From an uncultured bacterium (GTDB lineage Bacteria; Cloacimonadota; Cloacimonadia; Cloacimonadales; Cloacimonadaceae): a stretch of DNA of 64,000 nucleotides. Where the stretch lies: assembly GCA_938009275.1 (NCBI GenBank), contig CALLHY010000043.1, positions 1-64,000 of the forward strand, read 5' to 3'. The notes under the pieces are model-generated. The model saw only the letters and a list, made by a program, of their open reading frames with translations, did no database searches and had not been told where the DNA came from. This document shows positions 27,192 through 35,448 of this stretch, one piece after another. The position numbers and the translations under genes are program-made. How positions within the stretch are numbered: position 1 is the stretch's first letter; each line of letters opens with the position of its first letter.

Positions 27192-29317
27192 TTCACGCTC
27201 CCATCGGGAAACTTGGATAGGGGAATCTCTATAAATAGCGGACGCTTGGTATTGGGCACTACATCCGTAACCGGTATGCCTTCTTCTTTTAGCACACCTT
27301 TTATCATAACTTCACAGGTTTTAGCACCACAAGGCCCCATGCCTGCGCGGGTGATGGCTTTTAGCTGATTAAGGTCACTAATTCCGCTACGCACAAGGCT
27401 GCGTACCTGACCCACAGTAACCCGCTCACACAGGCAGATCATGGCATCATCGGCAAGCCTTTCTGGTATAATTGGCTCCGGCAAGGCTGCGCTAACATCA
27501 TCCGGCTGTATAACAAAACCGGCAATCTGCTTGGCAATGGCTTTGGGTACGCAAAACTTCACTATCTGGCAATGTTGTTTGGCATAGTTCTGCACACCAG
27601 TAACGGCAAACTTGCCCAAAGGCATAGCATCTATATCCACCAAAGGCAGCTGGTCACCAATCTTTATTTCGTGATTGCCTACTTCATAAACCAGGCTAAC
27701 CGTAGGCATGTCCTTATCCTTGCGGTAATCCACCAAGGTTATTGCCAAGCCGGGGCAGATAAGCAGGCATTTGCCACAACCGATGCAACTTCCGCTATAC
27801 ACCGGCACTGCCATAAGGCTGCCGTCTTCGGTATTAATAGAATTCGTAGGGCAAACCGTGGTGCAGGGATTACAGGGAATCTCTTGCAAGCAGTGGATGA
27901 TGGGGAATACGCCTTCTTCCGCGGGGTTGTTGTTATAGCCTTTAATTATGCCCGGGTGTGCTTTTAGGGCTTCTGCTTTGGCATACCACTCTTCAGGAAC
28001 GGGGTTACCGCTTTCACCGGACAAGGCAGAGGCGATCTTTAGTCCGGCAATCTTGCCATTGAACATGGCAGAGCTGGCTTCGGCTATCTCCAGTGCGTCA
28101 CCCGCGGAATCTACTGGTAAGCCTGCTGCTTCGGCTTCTATGGTAAATTCGCTTAAGGGGTCAAGCCCCACGGCTATTAATATCGTGTCGCAAGTAAAGG
28201 TCTTTTCCGTGCCTTTAATGGCTTGGAACTTACTGTCTATTTCGGTGATGGTGATGCTCTCTACAGCTTCCTTGCCACTGGCACAGAGGATGCTGTGCGA
28301 GGTGTAGATAGGCACTCCCAGGCGCATCAGCTTGTCGGCATGAACTTTGTAGCCACCGCACACGGGCATGGCTTCCACCAGGCCTACAACCTCAATGCCT
28401 GCTTGCAAAGCGTGATAACCGGCAATAAGGCCAACATTTCCACCGCCGATGATGAACAGCCTTTGAGTGGGACGGACTAAATCTCTATTAACCAGGGTCT
28501 GGAATGCACCCGCGCCGTAGATGCGGGCAAGGTTGTTACCTGGAAAGCGCAGGAACTTCTCTCTGGCACCCGCTGCGTTCAGGATGCGTTTGGGGCTAAC
28601 AATCTTGTAAACTCCATCCTTTAGTATGCCAACCTTGCGGTCGCTGAACACAAACACCGCAGTGCTATTCAGCCAAACATCTATGCTGGCAAAGGCACTA
28701 ACCTCGGCTGCCAATAGCTTGCCGATATCATGTCCACGGGTTCCAGCACGGCTGTCTTCTTCCGAACCGAAGAACTTATGCGTTTGCAGCACCAGCTTGC
28801 CGCCCAGAGCGTTCTTATCGTCTATCAGCAACGCGGGGATGTTCTTTTTACCCAGCTCGATGGCAGCAGATAAACCCGCCGGACCACCACCGATGATAAG
28901 CACTTCGGTATCGATATGCTCAATCGGCTCAAAGCTGCTGGGTGCGTCGTCTGCCGGCAAGGTTGCCAGGCCTTCTACGCTCTGCACAATCATGTTTTCG
29001 GTAACGGCTACCATGCAAGACTTCACCGATACGCCATTGGCGATAACGCTGCACTTGGCACACTGCCCATTGGCACAAAAGATGCCCTGCGCTCCGCCAT
29101 CCTTGTGATGGTGACCAAAGATGGATATGCCATTGGCAATCAGCGCAGAGGAAATCATCTCGCCTCTGCGTGCCTTTAGCGTATTGCCATTCCAATAAAA
29201 ACCGATTTCTTCCAATTCCGGCACATCAAGAATTGGATGGGTGGTGATGCGACTGTCATGCACCATGGCGACAAACTCCTTTATATCGGCTCTGCAACTT
29301 GCTTTGCCGTGTTTCAT
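27188..29317 (-). CDS. HcnA-HcnB-like fusion with ferredoxin domains
   Basis: 709 aa. Domain order: an HcnA-type [2Fe-2S] domain (about 38-115; Cys81, Cys86, Cys89, Cys101), a pyridine-nucleotide-disulfide-type flavoprotein with GGGPAG (143-148) and a second Rossmann motif GGGNVG (about 295-300), an inserted two-cluster ferredoxin (CNPCTTVCP and CIGCGKCLLICP, about 490-540), and a C-terminal BFD-like [2Fe-2S] domain (CLCERVT ... CGAKTC, about 640-690). HcnA and HcnB are separate in pseudomonads. Here they are joined and a ferredoxin module is added, suggesting electron delivery to ferredoxin or a related low-potential carrier. Partner of the downstream DadA-like subunit. Confidence 0.85.
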   Translation of the reverse strand: MKHGKASCRADIKEFVAMVHDSRITTHPILDVPELEEIGFYWNGNTLKARRGEMISSALIANGISIFGHHHKDGGAQGIFCANGQCAKCSVIANGVSVKSCMVAVTENMIVQSVEGLATLPADDAPSSFEPIEHIDTEVLIIGGGPAGLSAAIELGKKNIPALLIDDKNALGGKLVLQTHKFFGSEEDSRAGTRGHDIGKLLAAEVSAFASIDVWLNSTAVFVFSDRKVGILKDGVYKIVSPKRILNAAGAREKFLRFPGNNLARIYGAGAFQTLVNRDLVRPTQRLFIIGGGNVGLIAGYHALQAGIEVVGLVEAMPVCGGYKVHADKLMRLGVPIYTSHSILCASGKEAVESITITEIDSKFQAIKGTEKTFTCDTILIAVGLDPLSEFTIEAEAAGLPVDSAGDALEIAEASSAMFNGKIAGLKIASALSGESGNPVPEEWYAKAEALKAHPGIIKGYNNNPAEEGVFPIIHCLQEIPCNPCTTVCPTNSINTEDGSLMAVPVYSGSCIGCGKCLLICPGLAITLVDYRKDKDMPTVSLVYEVGNHEIKIGDQLPLVDIDAMPLGKFAVTGVQNYAKQHCQIVKFCVPKAIAKQIAGFVIQPDDVSAALPEPIIPERLADDAMICLCERVTVGQVRSLVRSGISDLNQLKAITRAGMGPCGAKTCEVMIKGVLKEEGIPVTDVVPNTKRPLFIEIPLSKFPDGSVK

Positions 29318-29484
29318 ATTTGGGGATTACAAAGTTTGTGCCCTATCACTTTGTCAAGGGAAATAGAGAAAGGACAGTAATAACTATAGCTGGATAGGAG
29401 GTTTAGAAAAGATTGCAGCATATATAGGACAGTCTCAATTGATAGAATATCAGACCTATATAATTGCTATTTAGAATATATAAA

Positions 29485-30564
29485 TTACTTCATCCGAAGT
29501 GATTCGTTACTGCATAAGTTTAGATTGTCAAAAATTGGGCAACCTCCTAAACAGCATACATATGACTTACAATCCAAGCAATTATCACCCCCAGAAAGTA
29601 GTTTACCTCTGACACCATTAAAAATGCCACTTTTCTGCCAAACATCTTGAATTGATCTATTCCTCAAACTGACGCCTGAATAGCTATCTATCATGAATGA
29701 ACATGGAAACATCTCCAAATCTTCAGATATGAAAGCCGAAAACCTTGCTGCTTCGCAAGGTTCCAAATATATAGAATCGATGTTCATATTGGACACTATA
29801 CCCGAAATAGAACAGCTATCAAAACCAATTTTGAACGGATATATTTTGTTATTAAGGAGATTGAAGAATTCCGAATATTTTTGGTTTTGGTTAAGTAGCA
29901 GGTTATGGTCTTTTCTATATCCAGCTGCCTTATAATTTAGAAAGATAACCGCATTTATACCTTCTAAGAATCTAGGAACTAACCTAAGCCATTCTATTGC
30001 TGTATTTACACTAATTGAAGTCAGTACAAAATGTATGTTTGTTTTTATGCCTCTGGCTTTTAGAAGTTCTAATGAGGAGATAAACTCATCAACCGGCTCA
30101 TAGTAACTTATAGCAACTGCACCACAATGTCTTTTTGATGCCTTCAGTATTCTTTCTGTAAGGCCACGTCCATTTGTCGTATATGAAGGTATGATGCCGA
30201 ATTTATCATTAGTGATTTTGAGGATATCACAGAAATCTGGATGTTGATTTGGATTACCACCACCTAATGCAACTTGAAATACACCAAGTTGTGAAGCTTG
30301 ATCAATAATCGATTCATAGTCTTCAATACTCATGTGCGTACCATTTTCATTAGAATTACGGTAACATATATCACAATTCTTATCACACCAGTTTGTTATT
30401 GAGATATCTAGAAGTTCTGGACCCGAATGACACCAAAAAGGCTCTTCATGACCTACATCTTCTTTTCTTATAAGCAGTCCATTAGATTTGTCAAACAGAG
30501 CAGTGTAATGCTGGTCACTATATCGCTTGATCGATATCTTTCTTTCTATCATACTACCAAGCAT
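29485..30564 (-). CDS. Radical SAM/SPASM-type enzyme of a defence-type operon
   Basis: 359 aa. The radical-SAM cluster motif CxxxCxxC is at Cys60, Cys64 and Cys67, followed by the GGGNP glycine motif (about 98-102). The C-terminal region has further cysteines (LEPCEAARF, MFPCSF, CLDCKSYVCCLGGC, NLC), the pattern of SPASM/twitch auxiliary clusters seen in peptide-modifying radical SAM enzymes. An alternative start at 30552 would begin one base after the stop of the preceding gene; the 30564 start overlaps it. It is the last gene of a four-gene operon behind the 124-aa protein, a plausible peptide substrate. The chemistry is unknown. Confidence 0.82.
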   Translation of the reverse strand: MLGSMIERKISIKRYSDQHYTALFDKSNGLLIRKEDVGHEEPFWCHSGPELLDISITNWCDKNCDICYRNSNENGTHMSIEDYESIIDQASQLGVFQVALGGGNPNQHPDFCDILKITNDKFGIIPSYTTNGRGLTERILKASKRHCGAVAISYYEPVDEFISSLELLKARGIKTNIHFVLTSISVNTAIEWLRLVPRFLEGINAVIFLNYKAAGYRKDHNLLLNQNQKYSEFFNLLNNKIYPFKIGFDSCSISGIVSNMNIDSIYLEPCEAARFSAFISEDLEMFPCSFMIDSYSGVSLRNRSIQDVWQKSGIFNGVRGKLLSGGDNCLDCKSYVCCLGGCPIFDNLNLCSNESLRMK

Positions 30565-30928
30565 TTATAGTAGCGTCAATAAATATCTTATCATTCTCAA
30601 CCAAAATATACTCACAACAAAAAAAGGACTCCCACGTGTCATTATCACTACCCAACTTCCCTAAATACACTTTTTTCCCCTCATCCTTAGCTTGTTTTAT
30701 TCTGAGCTGTGTTTCTTCAGAGAAATTATTGATCAAGTCGCGACTTTTGGACATATCTTCCATTTTGTAAAGGATAGATTCGTAGAGATCTTCGAATAAA
30801 GGGAGTAGAATAGATTCTTTATCAACTCCAATTGCTTCATAGAATTCATCCATTAAGAACTCATCATTTACTATGATAACAAATGACGTAGATGAACTGT
30901 TTGTCACAAAGTCTCTTTTAACTTTCAT
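30554..30928 (-). CDS. Small protein with N-terminal FVTNSSSTSF motif
   Basis: 124 aa, acidic, no signal peptide or membrane segment. The first 17 residues read M-K-V-K-R-D then FVTNSSSTSF (7-16), followed by hydrophobic residues. From general experience, small uncharacterised bacterial proteins can share a Phe-Val-Thr-Asn-Ser-rich N-terminus; I know of no assigned function. Residues 25-80 look helical; 85-120 look beta-rich, with a Cys-Cys pair (SFFCCEY, about 101-107). It starts directly after the 126-aa gene and its end overlaps the radical SAM start, so it may be that enzyme's substrate or partner. That is inference. Confidence 0.7.
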   Translation of the reverse strand: MKVKRDFVTNSSSTSFVIIVNDEFLMDEFYEAIGVDKESILLPLFEDLYESILYKMEDMSKSRDLINNFSEETQLRIKQAKDEGKKVYLGKLGSDNDTWESFFCCEYILVENDKIFIDATINAW

Positions 30929-31309
30929 TTATAACTCCGTTAATCTGTCAATAGCTTCAAACATCTCATCAGAAAAAAGCATTTCAATAAAGCCGCCAAA
31001 TCCCCACTCAGGTCTTCTATGATAAAGGACTTCATGAGTTGCCAGTTTAATATTAATGTTATTGATACATTCGTCATCAGCGTTACATCTCTTCTTTAGA
31101 AACTCACTAAAACTATCAAACTCGTCATCAAAGTAATTGTCATAATCTTTTTTTAGGTCTTTCGCATTACCAATAAGAGTATCATATATCCGCTCAACTA
31201 CCTCATTTGCATACGTCCCACCAGCTACTTTTGCTTTATCTCTGAACTCGTCAAAACTAAGAGTTTTAGGTTTTAAAACAAAAAAACCTGAATCTTGTGT
31301 AATTATCAC
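30929..31309 (-). CDS. Uncharacterised 126-aa acidic protein
   Basis: I do not recognise a family. 126 aa, strongly acidic in the middle (DYDNYFDDEFDSF, about 56-68), mostly helical, with a Trp/Gly/Phe patch RRPEWGFGGFIEMLF (about 98-112). No signal peptide or membrane helix. The ATG overlaps the stop of the STAND NTPase gene by 4 bp and its stop abuts the next start, so it is clearly translated with them. A role as regulator, immunity or target-binding factor of the system is possible but not shown. Confidence 0.6.
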   Translation of the reverse strand: MIITQDSGFFVLKPKTLSFDEFRDKAKVAGGTYANEVVERIYDTLIGNAKDLKKDYDNYFDDEFDSFSEFLKKRCNADDECINNINIKLATHEVLYHRRPEWGFGGFIEMLFSDEMFEAIDRLTEL

Positions 31310-34020
31310 TTCATGCTCCTAAGTAATTCTGCTATAGAATGTTTGTGTCTCTCAAAAGTTAAAACTTCGTAGATTCTATCTTTTAAGCTAACTACTTTAA
31401 CCTCCGACTTATACTTCATTAATAAATTAGCAACAACTTCCGGGTAGTTGTCCAGACATCTCTCTAATAGCATACGAGATTGATCTTTAAGCTTGTAGTC
31501 ATCGCTATCTAGCATGAAAATCACCAAAGATAGGTAGTTTAGAAGTACATTATTCATCTCGGGTTTCTCTTTGAATATATCAATCAGATCCCTAATCAAC
31601 TTAGTAGCATTAACCGTATTGGATTCACGCACATAGTACTCATTGGTACCATAATAAAACAGTCTTCCAAAAACATGCCTATACTCTTCTTCGTTAAAAC
31701 TCATAAGGATTTGTAGCAGAAGTATGATATTCAGATTGAATGTTTGTCTCTCATCAGGGCGACGTATCAAGTTTACTATGAACTCTCTTGAGGCCAGGCT
31801 TCTTGATCTGATAACACGTTCAACTCTCATTAAATCATCATGATCAATAAAACTATCATCTAACTGGAACACCTCTTGAATAAACAGTTCATCATACCAA
31901 GCATAGGTTTTGAGCAGTTTGTTCAGTTTATGATTTTGGATTCTTCTTGATATATGGAATAAGAACTTCTGCACTCCTTCATATATCGGACTCGTGGGGA
32001 CTAAGATATCAGCTAACTTCATTGATAACGCTTTAATATCTGTAAATGAAGAAAGTAGATATCTGGCCATCAGAAAATCTCTAAATTCATCATAAGTGAA
32101 ATTCAAACAGAATTCTGATAACCCAGACTGGTCAATATCCTTACGTAATAATATATCCTCATTAATCATTCGAGATAGCATCACTTCTTCAACGTCTGAG
32201 AGGGTTAGTGATTCAATTTCGATATTAGTGAAAGAATTATTGTCTAGCATCCACTGAACGATTTTATCAAATACGACTTTGATCGGTTTATCGATCTTCC
32301 TAAGTGGAATTGGGGTTTTTGATTCAAGGGTAAATTGTTCAATCTTATATTGAAAGTATTTTTCAAAGATATGTTCCTTGTTTAGACTCATAAGATTATG
32401 TATTTCTATGCCATCTGATGAAGTATTAGCTTCGCAAAATATTCTTAGTAACAAGGGATCAGATGATAACTGGTCATATGCTTTATTCGATATGTGTTGA
32501 ATATCAATTTTAAAATGCTTCAAATAACCCTCATACAGTTGCATCTTCTCAAAATCAGTCATGTGCCTGTTGAAATCAGTGAAGCTATATATCTCATTAC
32601 TAAAGCTTGATTCTGATAGGCATTTAAATCTTTCAGTAAAGAACTCTGATCTACATGATAGGATTAGTTTGATAAAATCATAGGAAAGCAATGTTTCGAT
32701 AAAATAGCATAGTTTCGGGGGGAATGTGGTTAGATCATTTACTTCATTTAGCCCGTCTATAACAATGAAGAGATACTTTCCAGTCATTTCAAAGATTTTT
32801 TGAAAATAAGATGTAAACTCCTTAAATGTAGCGAAATAGTGTGTTTTAAACACTCTCCCAATCATGTAATCACCAATATTATTCAGGTCTATACCATTCA
32901 GATCGTTACCTGTAAAAAACAGACAATGCATTCCCCTCTTAACTATTACATTTTCTATAAGGTCACATAGGAAGTTTGTCTTACCCTTACCTGCAATGGA
33001 AGTTATGAGTAAGATTCTTTTACTAATTGCTTCAAACTGTTGAATTGCCTCATCCAAAAAATAGCTACTCCGTAAGCCTGACCAAGAATGTCTCCATGCC
33101 TTCCTAGGAGTTGGGTTTAGCTTATGTAATCCTAAACTCACTTCTTGATATTCTTCCAATTTTCTGTCTACTTCAACTTTTAATTCAACCAGCGATGATG
33201 CTATTACTTGTGAATATTTAGTTATCTCGTCAACGGTAATAGCAGGTTGCAACTCAATATTGGGTGAAGTAATCTCAATACAAACATCTTCTAGTGACTT
33301 GTTAATATTGTCGATAGCATGAAAACTGATGTTTTCATAAGCCCTATAGTAGAATTTTGGGATTATAAAATACCTAGCGAGTTCTTTCACTTCTGATATC
33401 TCAACAAAGATGCCAGGAATATACTTACGACTTCTTTTCTGAACATCAATTTGTTGGTTGGTAAACTCCGTTATCATGGTAGTTATTCTATCAATGTCAA
33501 GTAAATAGTTAGTTGTATTACCAAACTCATCTTCAAATAACCGATTGAGCCTAACTAGCTTTTCTTCCCCTATCGAGTAAAGTAGATTTATTATAGTATC
33601 AAAATCCATAATATGCTCATTCTCATCAAATAGCATTAAAGAGTCCTGCTTTTCTGTAATAGTATATGAGCCTTGTTTCTGTGTAAGAATAAATATATAC
33701 AGCTTATCGAATTGTTTGTTCAAGTTGTGCTTGAAGAATTTCTTCAATGTTCCACTAACTTTCGTTGAGCTCTTTGTAGATGTAACTTGAACAGAAACCC
33801 TAGTTGTAAAATCACCTAAGTCAATGCTTGGATAATTATGGGTTACAGTATTTAAGTTTATAAGATCCCAGTCATACACTATGTTAAGTATGTTTTTGAT
33901 CAGATACTCACAGTGCAGGTTCTGATTATATAGTCCTTGCTTAGTTAGGCAATAGATTTCTGCTTTTAGTAGTCCTATCTTCTCAGTTATGTACTCTTTG
34001 TGCTTCCCGCTATTTAGCAT
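31306..34020 (-). CDS. SMEK-domain STAND NTPase, Avs/NLR-like defence protein
   Basis: 904 aa. Residues about 1-165 match the SMEK-type N-terminal domain pattern: a helix with NLHCEYLIKNILNIVY, then SIDLGD and SVQVTST, which resembles a restriction-endonuclease-like core. Residues about 325-560 are a STAND P-loop NTPase: Walker A AGKGKTN (about 340), Walker B LFIVIDGLNE (about 420), and the downstream Arg motif SCRSEFF. A winged-helix region with NFTYDEFRDFLMARYLL (about 640-660) follows, then helical repeats to the end, probably the sensor. This effector-STAND-repeat order is that of antiviral STAND (Avs) and NLR-like proteins. The start has an AGGAG site. First gene of the four-gene operon. 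Confidence 0.8.
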   Translation of the reverse strand: MLNSGKHKEYITEKIGLLKAEIYCLTKQGLYNQNLHCEYLIKNILNIVYDWDLINLNTVTHNYPSIDLGDFTTRVSVQVTSTKSSTKVSGTLKKFFKHNLNKQFDKLYIFILTQKQGSYTITEKQDSLMLFDENEHIMDFDTIINLLYSIGEEKLVRLNRLFEDEFGNTTNYLLDIDRITTMITEFTNQQIDVQKRSRKYIPGIFVEISEVKELARYFIIPKFYYRAYENISFHAIDNINKSLEDVCIEITSPNIELQPAITVDEITKYSQVIASSLVELKVEVDRKLEEYQEVSLGLHKLNPTPRKAWRHSWSGLRSSYFLDEAIQQFEAISKRILLITSIAGKGKTNFLCDLIENVIVKRGMHCLFFTGNDLNGIDLNNIGDYMIGRVFKTHYFATFKEFTSYFQKIFEMTGKYLFIVIDGLNEVNDLTTFPPKLCYFIETLLSYDFIKLILSCRSEFFTERFKCLSESSFSNEIYSFTDFNRHMTDFEKMQLYEGYLKHFKIDIQHISNKAYDQLSSDPLLLRIFCEANTSSDGIEIHNLMSLNKEHIFEKYFQYKIEQFTLESKTPIPLRKIDKPIKVVFDKIVQWMLDNNSFTNIEIESLTLSDVEEVMLSRMINEDILLRKDIDQSGLSEFCLNFTYDEFRDFLMARYLLSSFTDIKALSMKLADILVPTSPIYEGVQKFLFHISRRIQNHKLNKLLKTYAWYDELFIQEVFQLDDSFIDHDDLMRVERVIRSRSLASREFIVNLIRRPDERQTFNLNIILLLQILMSFNEEEYRHVFGRLFYYGTNEYYVRESNTVNATKLIRDLIDIFKEKPEMNNVLLNYLSLVIFMLDSDDYKLKDQSRMLLERCLDNYPEVVANLLMKYKSEVKVVSLKDRIYEVLTFERHKHSIAELLRSMK

Positions 34021-34128
34021 TATTACTCCTTAGCCGTAACTATACGATAATCCTATCTGCCAGTAATAGACATTTATCAATGCCACGATAACCAAGTTCA
34101 TAAAAGAGTGCCGCACAATGTGATCGTA

Positions 34129-34272
34129 TTATCCATACATGCTAATACAGATTTGGATATTATAATCAACAAGGTTTTGAAAGGGCGGATCAAGATAGAT
34201 CAAATCTACAGACTCCTCTTTTATATACACTTTCATGATGTCTAGATTATCACCGTAAAACAGTGTGTTCAT
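34129..34272 (-). pseudogene. Truncated DNA methyltransferase (N-terminal 47 codons)
   Basis: From an ATG at 34272 with a GGAG site, the minus strand encodes 47 residues starting MNTLFYGDNLDIM, then ESVDLIYLDPPF and DYN, before a TAA. FxGDNL plus an LDPPF motif about 20 residues later is the N-terminal signature of N6/N4 adenine/cytosine DNA methyltransferases (type III Mod or solitary). Everything after the catalytic motif region is missing; a full gene would have several hundred codons. It is therefore the stump of a restriction-modification gene, located 108 bp upstream of the STAND operon. Confidence 0.75.
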
Positions 34273-34314
34273 ATTAGAAGCTCCTTCTTATAAATACCAA
34301 TTACCTATGGTGCA

Positions 34315-34343
34315 ATGCAAATATACCTCTGCTTTCTTGTCAA
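34315..34343 (-). promoter_or_regulatory. Candidate sigma-70 promoter before methyltransferase stump
   Basis: On the minus strand, TTGACA (34343-34338) is followed after 17 bp by TTGCAT (34320-34315). The -35 box is perfect and the -10 box is mediocre. It reads into the methyltransferase remnant and could now drive the STAND operon. Confidence 0.4.
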
Positions 34344-34390
34344 CAATTATATTATGTTACTATCAATACTAAGAACTGCGCATAATACCC

Positions 34391-34531
34391 CGTCATTCCA
34401 GCGAAGGCTGGAATCCAGGACATGATAATAACGTTAGCGTGCTACCTTTATTAGGTTGTATGGCAATTAGATACGTGTCACGTTCACTAGGTGTAGTACT
34501 TTACTAGATTCCAGCCTTCGCTGGAATGACG
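34391..34531. mobile_element. MITE-like element with 25-bp inverted repeats
   Basis: 34391-34415 and 34507-34531 are perfect 25-nt reverse complements 91 bp apart. Each arm is itself a hairpin (ATTCCAGC-GAAG-GCTGGAAT). No coding capacity between the arms. The form suggests a miniature non-autonomous element or a repeat pair. I see no clear flanking target duplication. Confidence 0.6.
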
Positions 34532-34810
34532 GAAGAGAAAAAATGGAATGACGAGAAAGAAAAGGTGGGATGTCGGTGCGGGAAAAGATCTTGCAAGCCC
34601 ATTTATTACCGCCATTCCCCCAACACGCGAATACTCCCACTCGCCAGCACCCTAGTACTCCCCCACGCCATCCCGCCCCTCAAATCTCCCTATACAAATG
34701 CTCATAATCGTATACCACAGGCAGTAAACCCGCTTCCACGGCTCGGGAAATGCTAATGCAAAGCAGAGATCTATGGGAAGTAGTCATCTTTCAACGCGAA
34801 ATACCGCATT

Positions 34811-34920
34811 CAAGCCCGGCAGGGCGATATATCATAGCGGCGGGTTCGTAGCATTGCGATAAGCAATGCGAAGACCCTCGTATATATACAGAAAACAGAC
34901 AAGCCCCCAAGGGCGACATA
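34811..34920 (-). repeat. REP-like unit, left inverted copy
   Basis: The reverse complement contains TACGAGGGTCTTCG, a hairpin GCATTGC/GCAATGC, CGAACCC and then TATATCGCCC. This is the same layout as the three direct units right of the transposase gene. The copies therefore flank the gene in opposite orientation. Confidence 0.75.
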
Positions 34921-34933
34921 CACACAAACAATC

Positions 34934-34960
34934 TTGACACAATATGATACTTCATAAATA
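34934..34960 (+). promoter_or_regulatory. Candidate promoter of the RAYT gene
   Basis: TTGACA (34934-34939) and TAAATA (34955-34960) with a 15-bp spacer, 20 bp upstream of the RAYT start. The -35 box is perfect; the spacer is shorter than ideal. Confidence 0.35.
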
Positions 34961-34980
34961 CTAGCATCTCTGGAGGATAT

Positions 34981-35409
34981 ATGCCAGCATCATATTGTCA
35001 CAATGCTTTACATATCGTCTTTTCCACCCGCAATCGAGTGGGGTGGTTAAAAGAGCCCCTCGGAAAAGAGATGCATAGCTATCTGGCGGGAATTATCAAC
35101 AACCTAAAGGGAAGGGCTATCCATATTGGCGGAGTTGAAGATCATGTCCATATCTTGTGCCTTGCTCCCAAAGAAATCAGTTTGGTGGAGTTTATGACCA
35201 AAGTGAAGGCAAACTCCAGCAAATGGTTTAGGGCACAAACGAAGTTAGACTTTTCCTGGCAAGATGGATACGCAGCATTTTCCGTTAGCAAATCCCAGAT
35301 ACCCATGGTTATTGAGTATATCAATAATCAGGATGAGCATCATTACCATACATCATCCATAGCCGAGTTTGATGAGTTGTTGAAGAGACATAGGGATAAG
35401 TCTGAATAG
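34981..35409 (+). CDS. REP-associated tyrosine transposase (IS200/Y1 family)
   Basis: 142 aa, the length of a compact Y1 transposase. The HUH metal motif is HVHIL (about residues 56-60, in GVEDHVHILC). The presumed catalytic Tyr lies in MVIEYINNQ (about 115-123). The N-terminus with HIVFSTRNR is the usual IS200-like start. A strong GGAGG site precedes the ATG. REP-like units flank the gene in inverted orientation (34811-34920) and as three direct copies (35449-35690), the arrangement of REPtrons. Such enzymes cut and rejoin single-stranded REP DNA and may disperse REP sequences. It appears intact. Confidence 0.88.
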   Translation: MPASYCHNALHIVFSTRNRVGWLKEPLGKEMHSYLAGIINNLKGRAIHIGGVEDHVHILCLAPKEISLVEFMTKVKANSSKWFRAQTKLDFSWQDGYAAFSVSKSQIPMVIEYINNQDEHHYHTSSIAEFDELLKRHRDKSE

Positions 35410-35448
35410 TTTTGTCGCCCTACCGGGCTTAACTAACCTGTCCTATAT

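Larger units (their letters stand above)
34021..34980. other. Accessory, mostly gene-free region
   Basis: Contains the 5' remnant of a DNA methyltransferase gene (34129-34272, minus), a promoter-like pair in front of it, a 141-bp inverted-repeat element (34391-34531), and the left inverted REP-like copy of the RAYT (34811-34920). Between 34533 and 34810 I see no supported gene; plus-strand frames there look random. Confidence 0.7.

Noticed and set aside
29318..29484. Promoter for the 709-aa flavoprotein gene
   Set aside because: A TTGACA box is present on the minus strand but no acceptable -10 box follows at 16-18 bp, so I did not list it.
34526..34756. 76-aa plus-strand ORF
   Set aside because: Starts within the right arm of the inverted-repeat element; composition looks random and no family is recognisable.
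34680..34787. 35-aa minus-strand frame ending in a VEAGLLPVVYDYEHLYREI-like tail
   Set aside because: Looks protein-like at its end and could be gene debris, but too short and unmatched to call.
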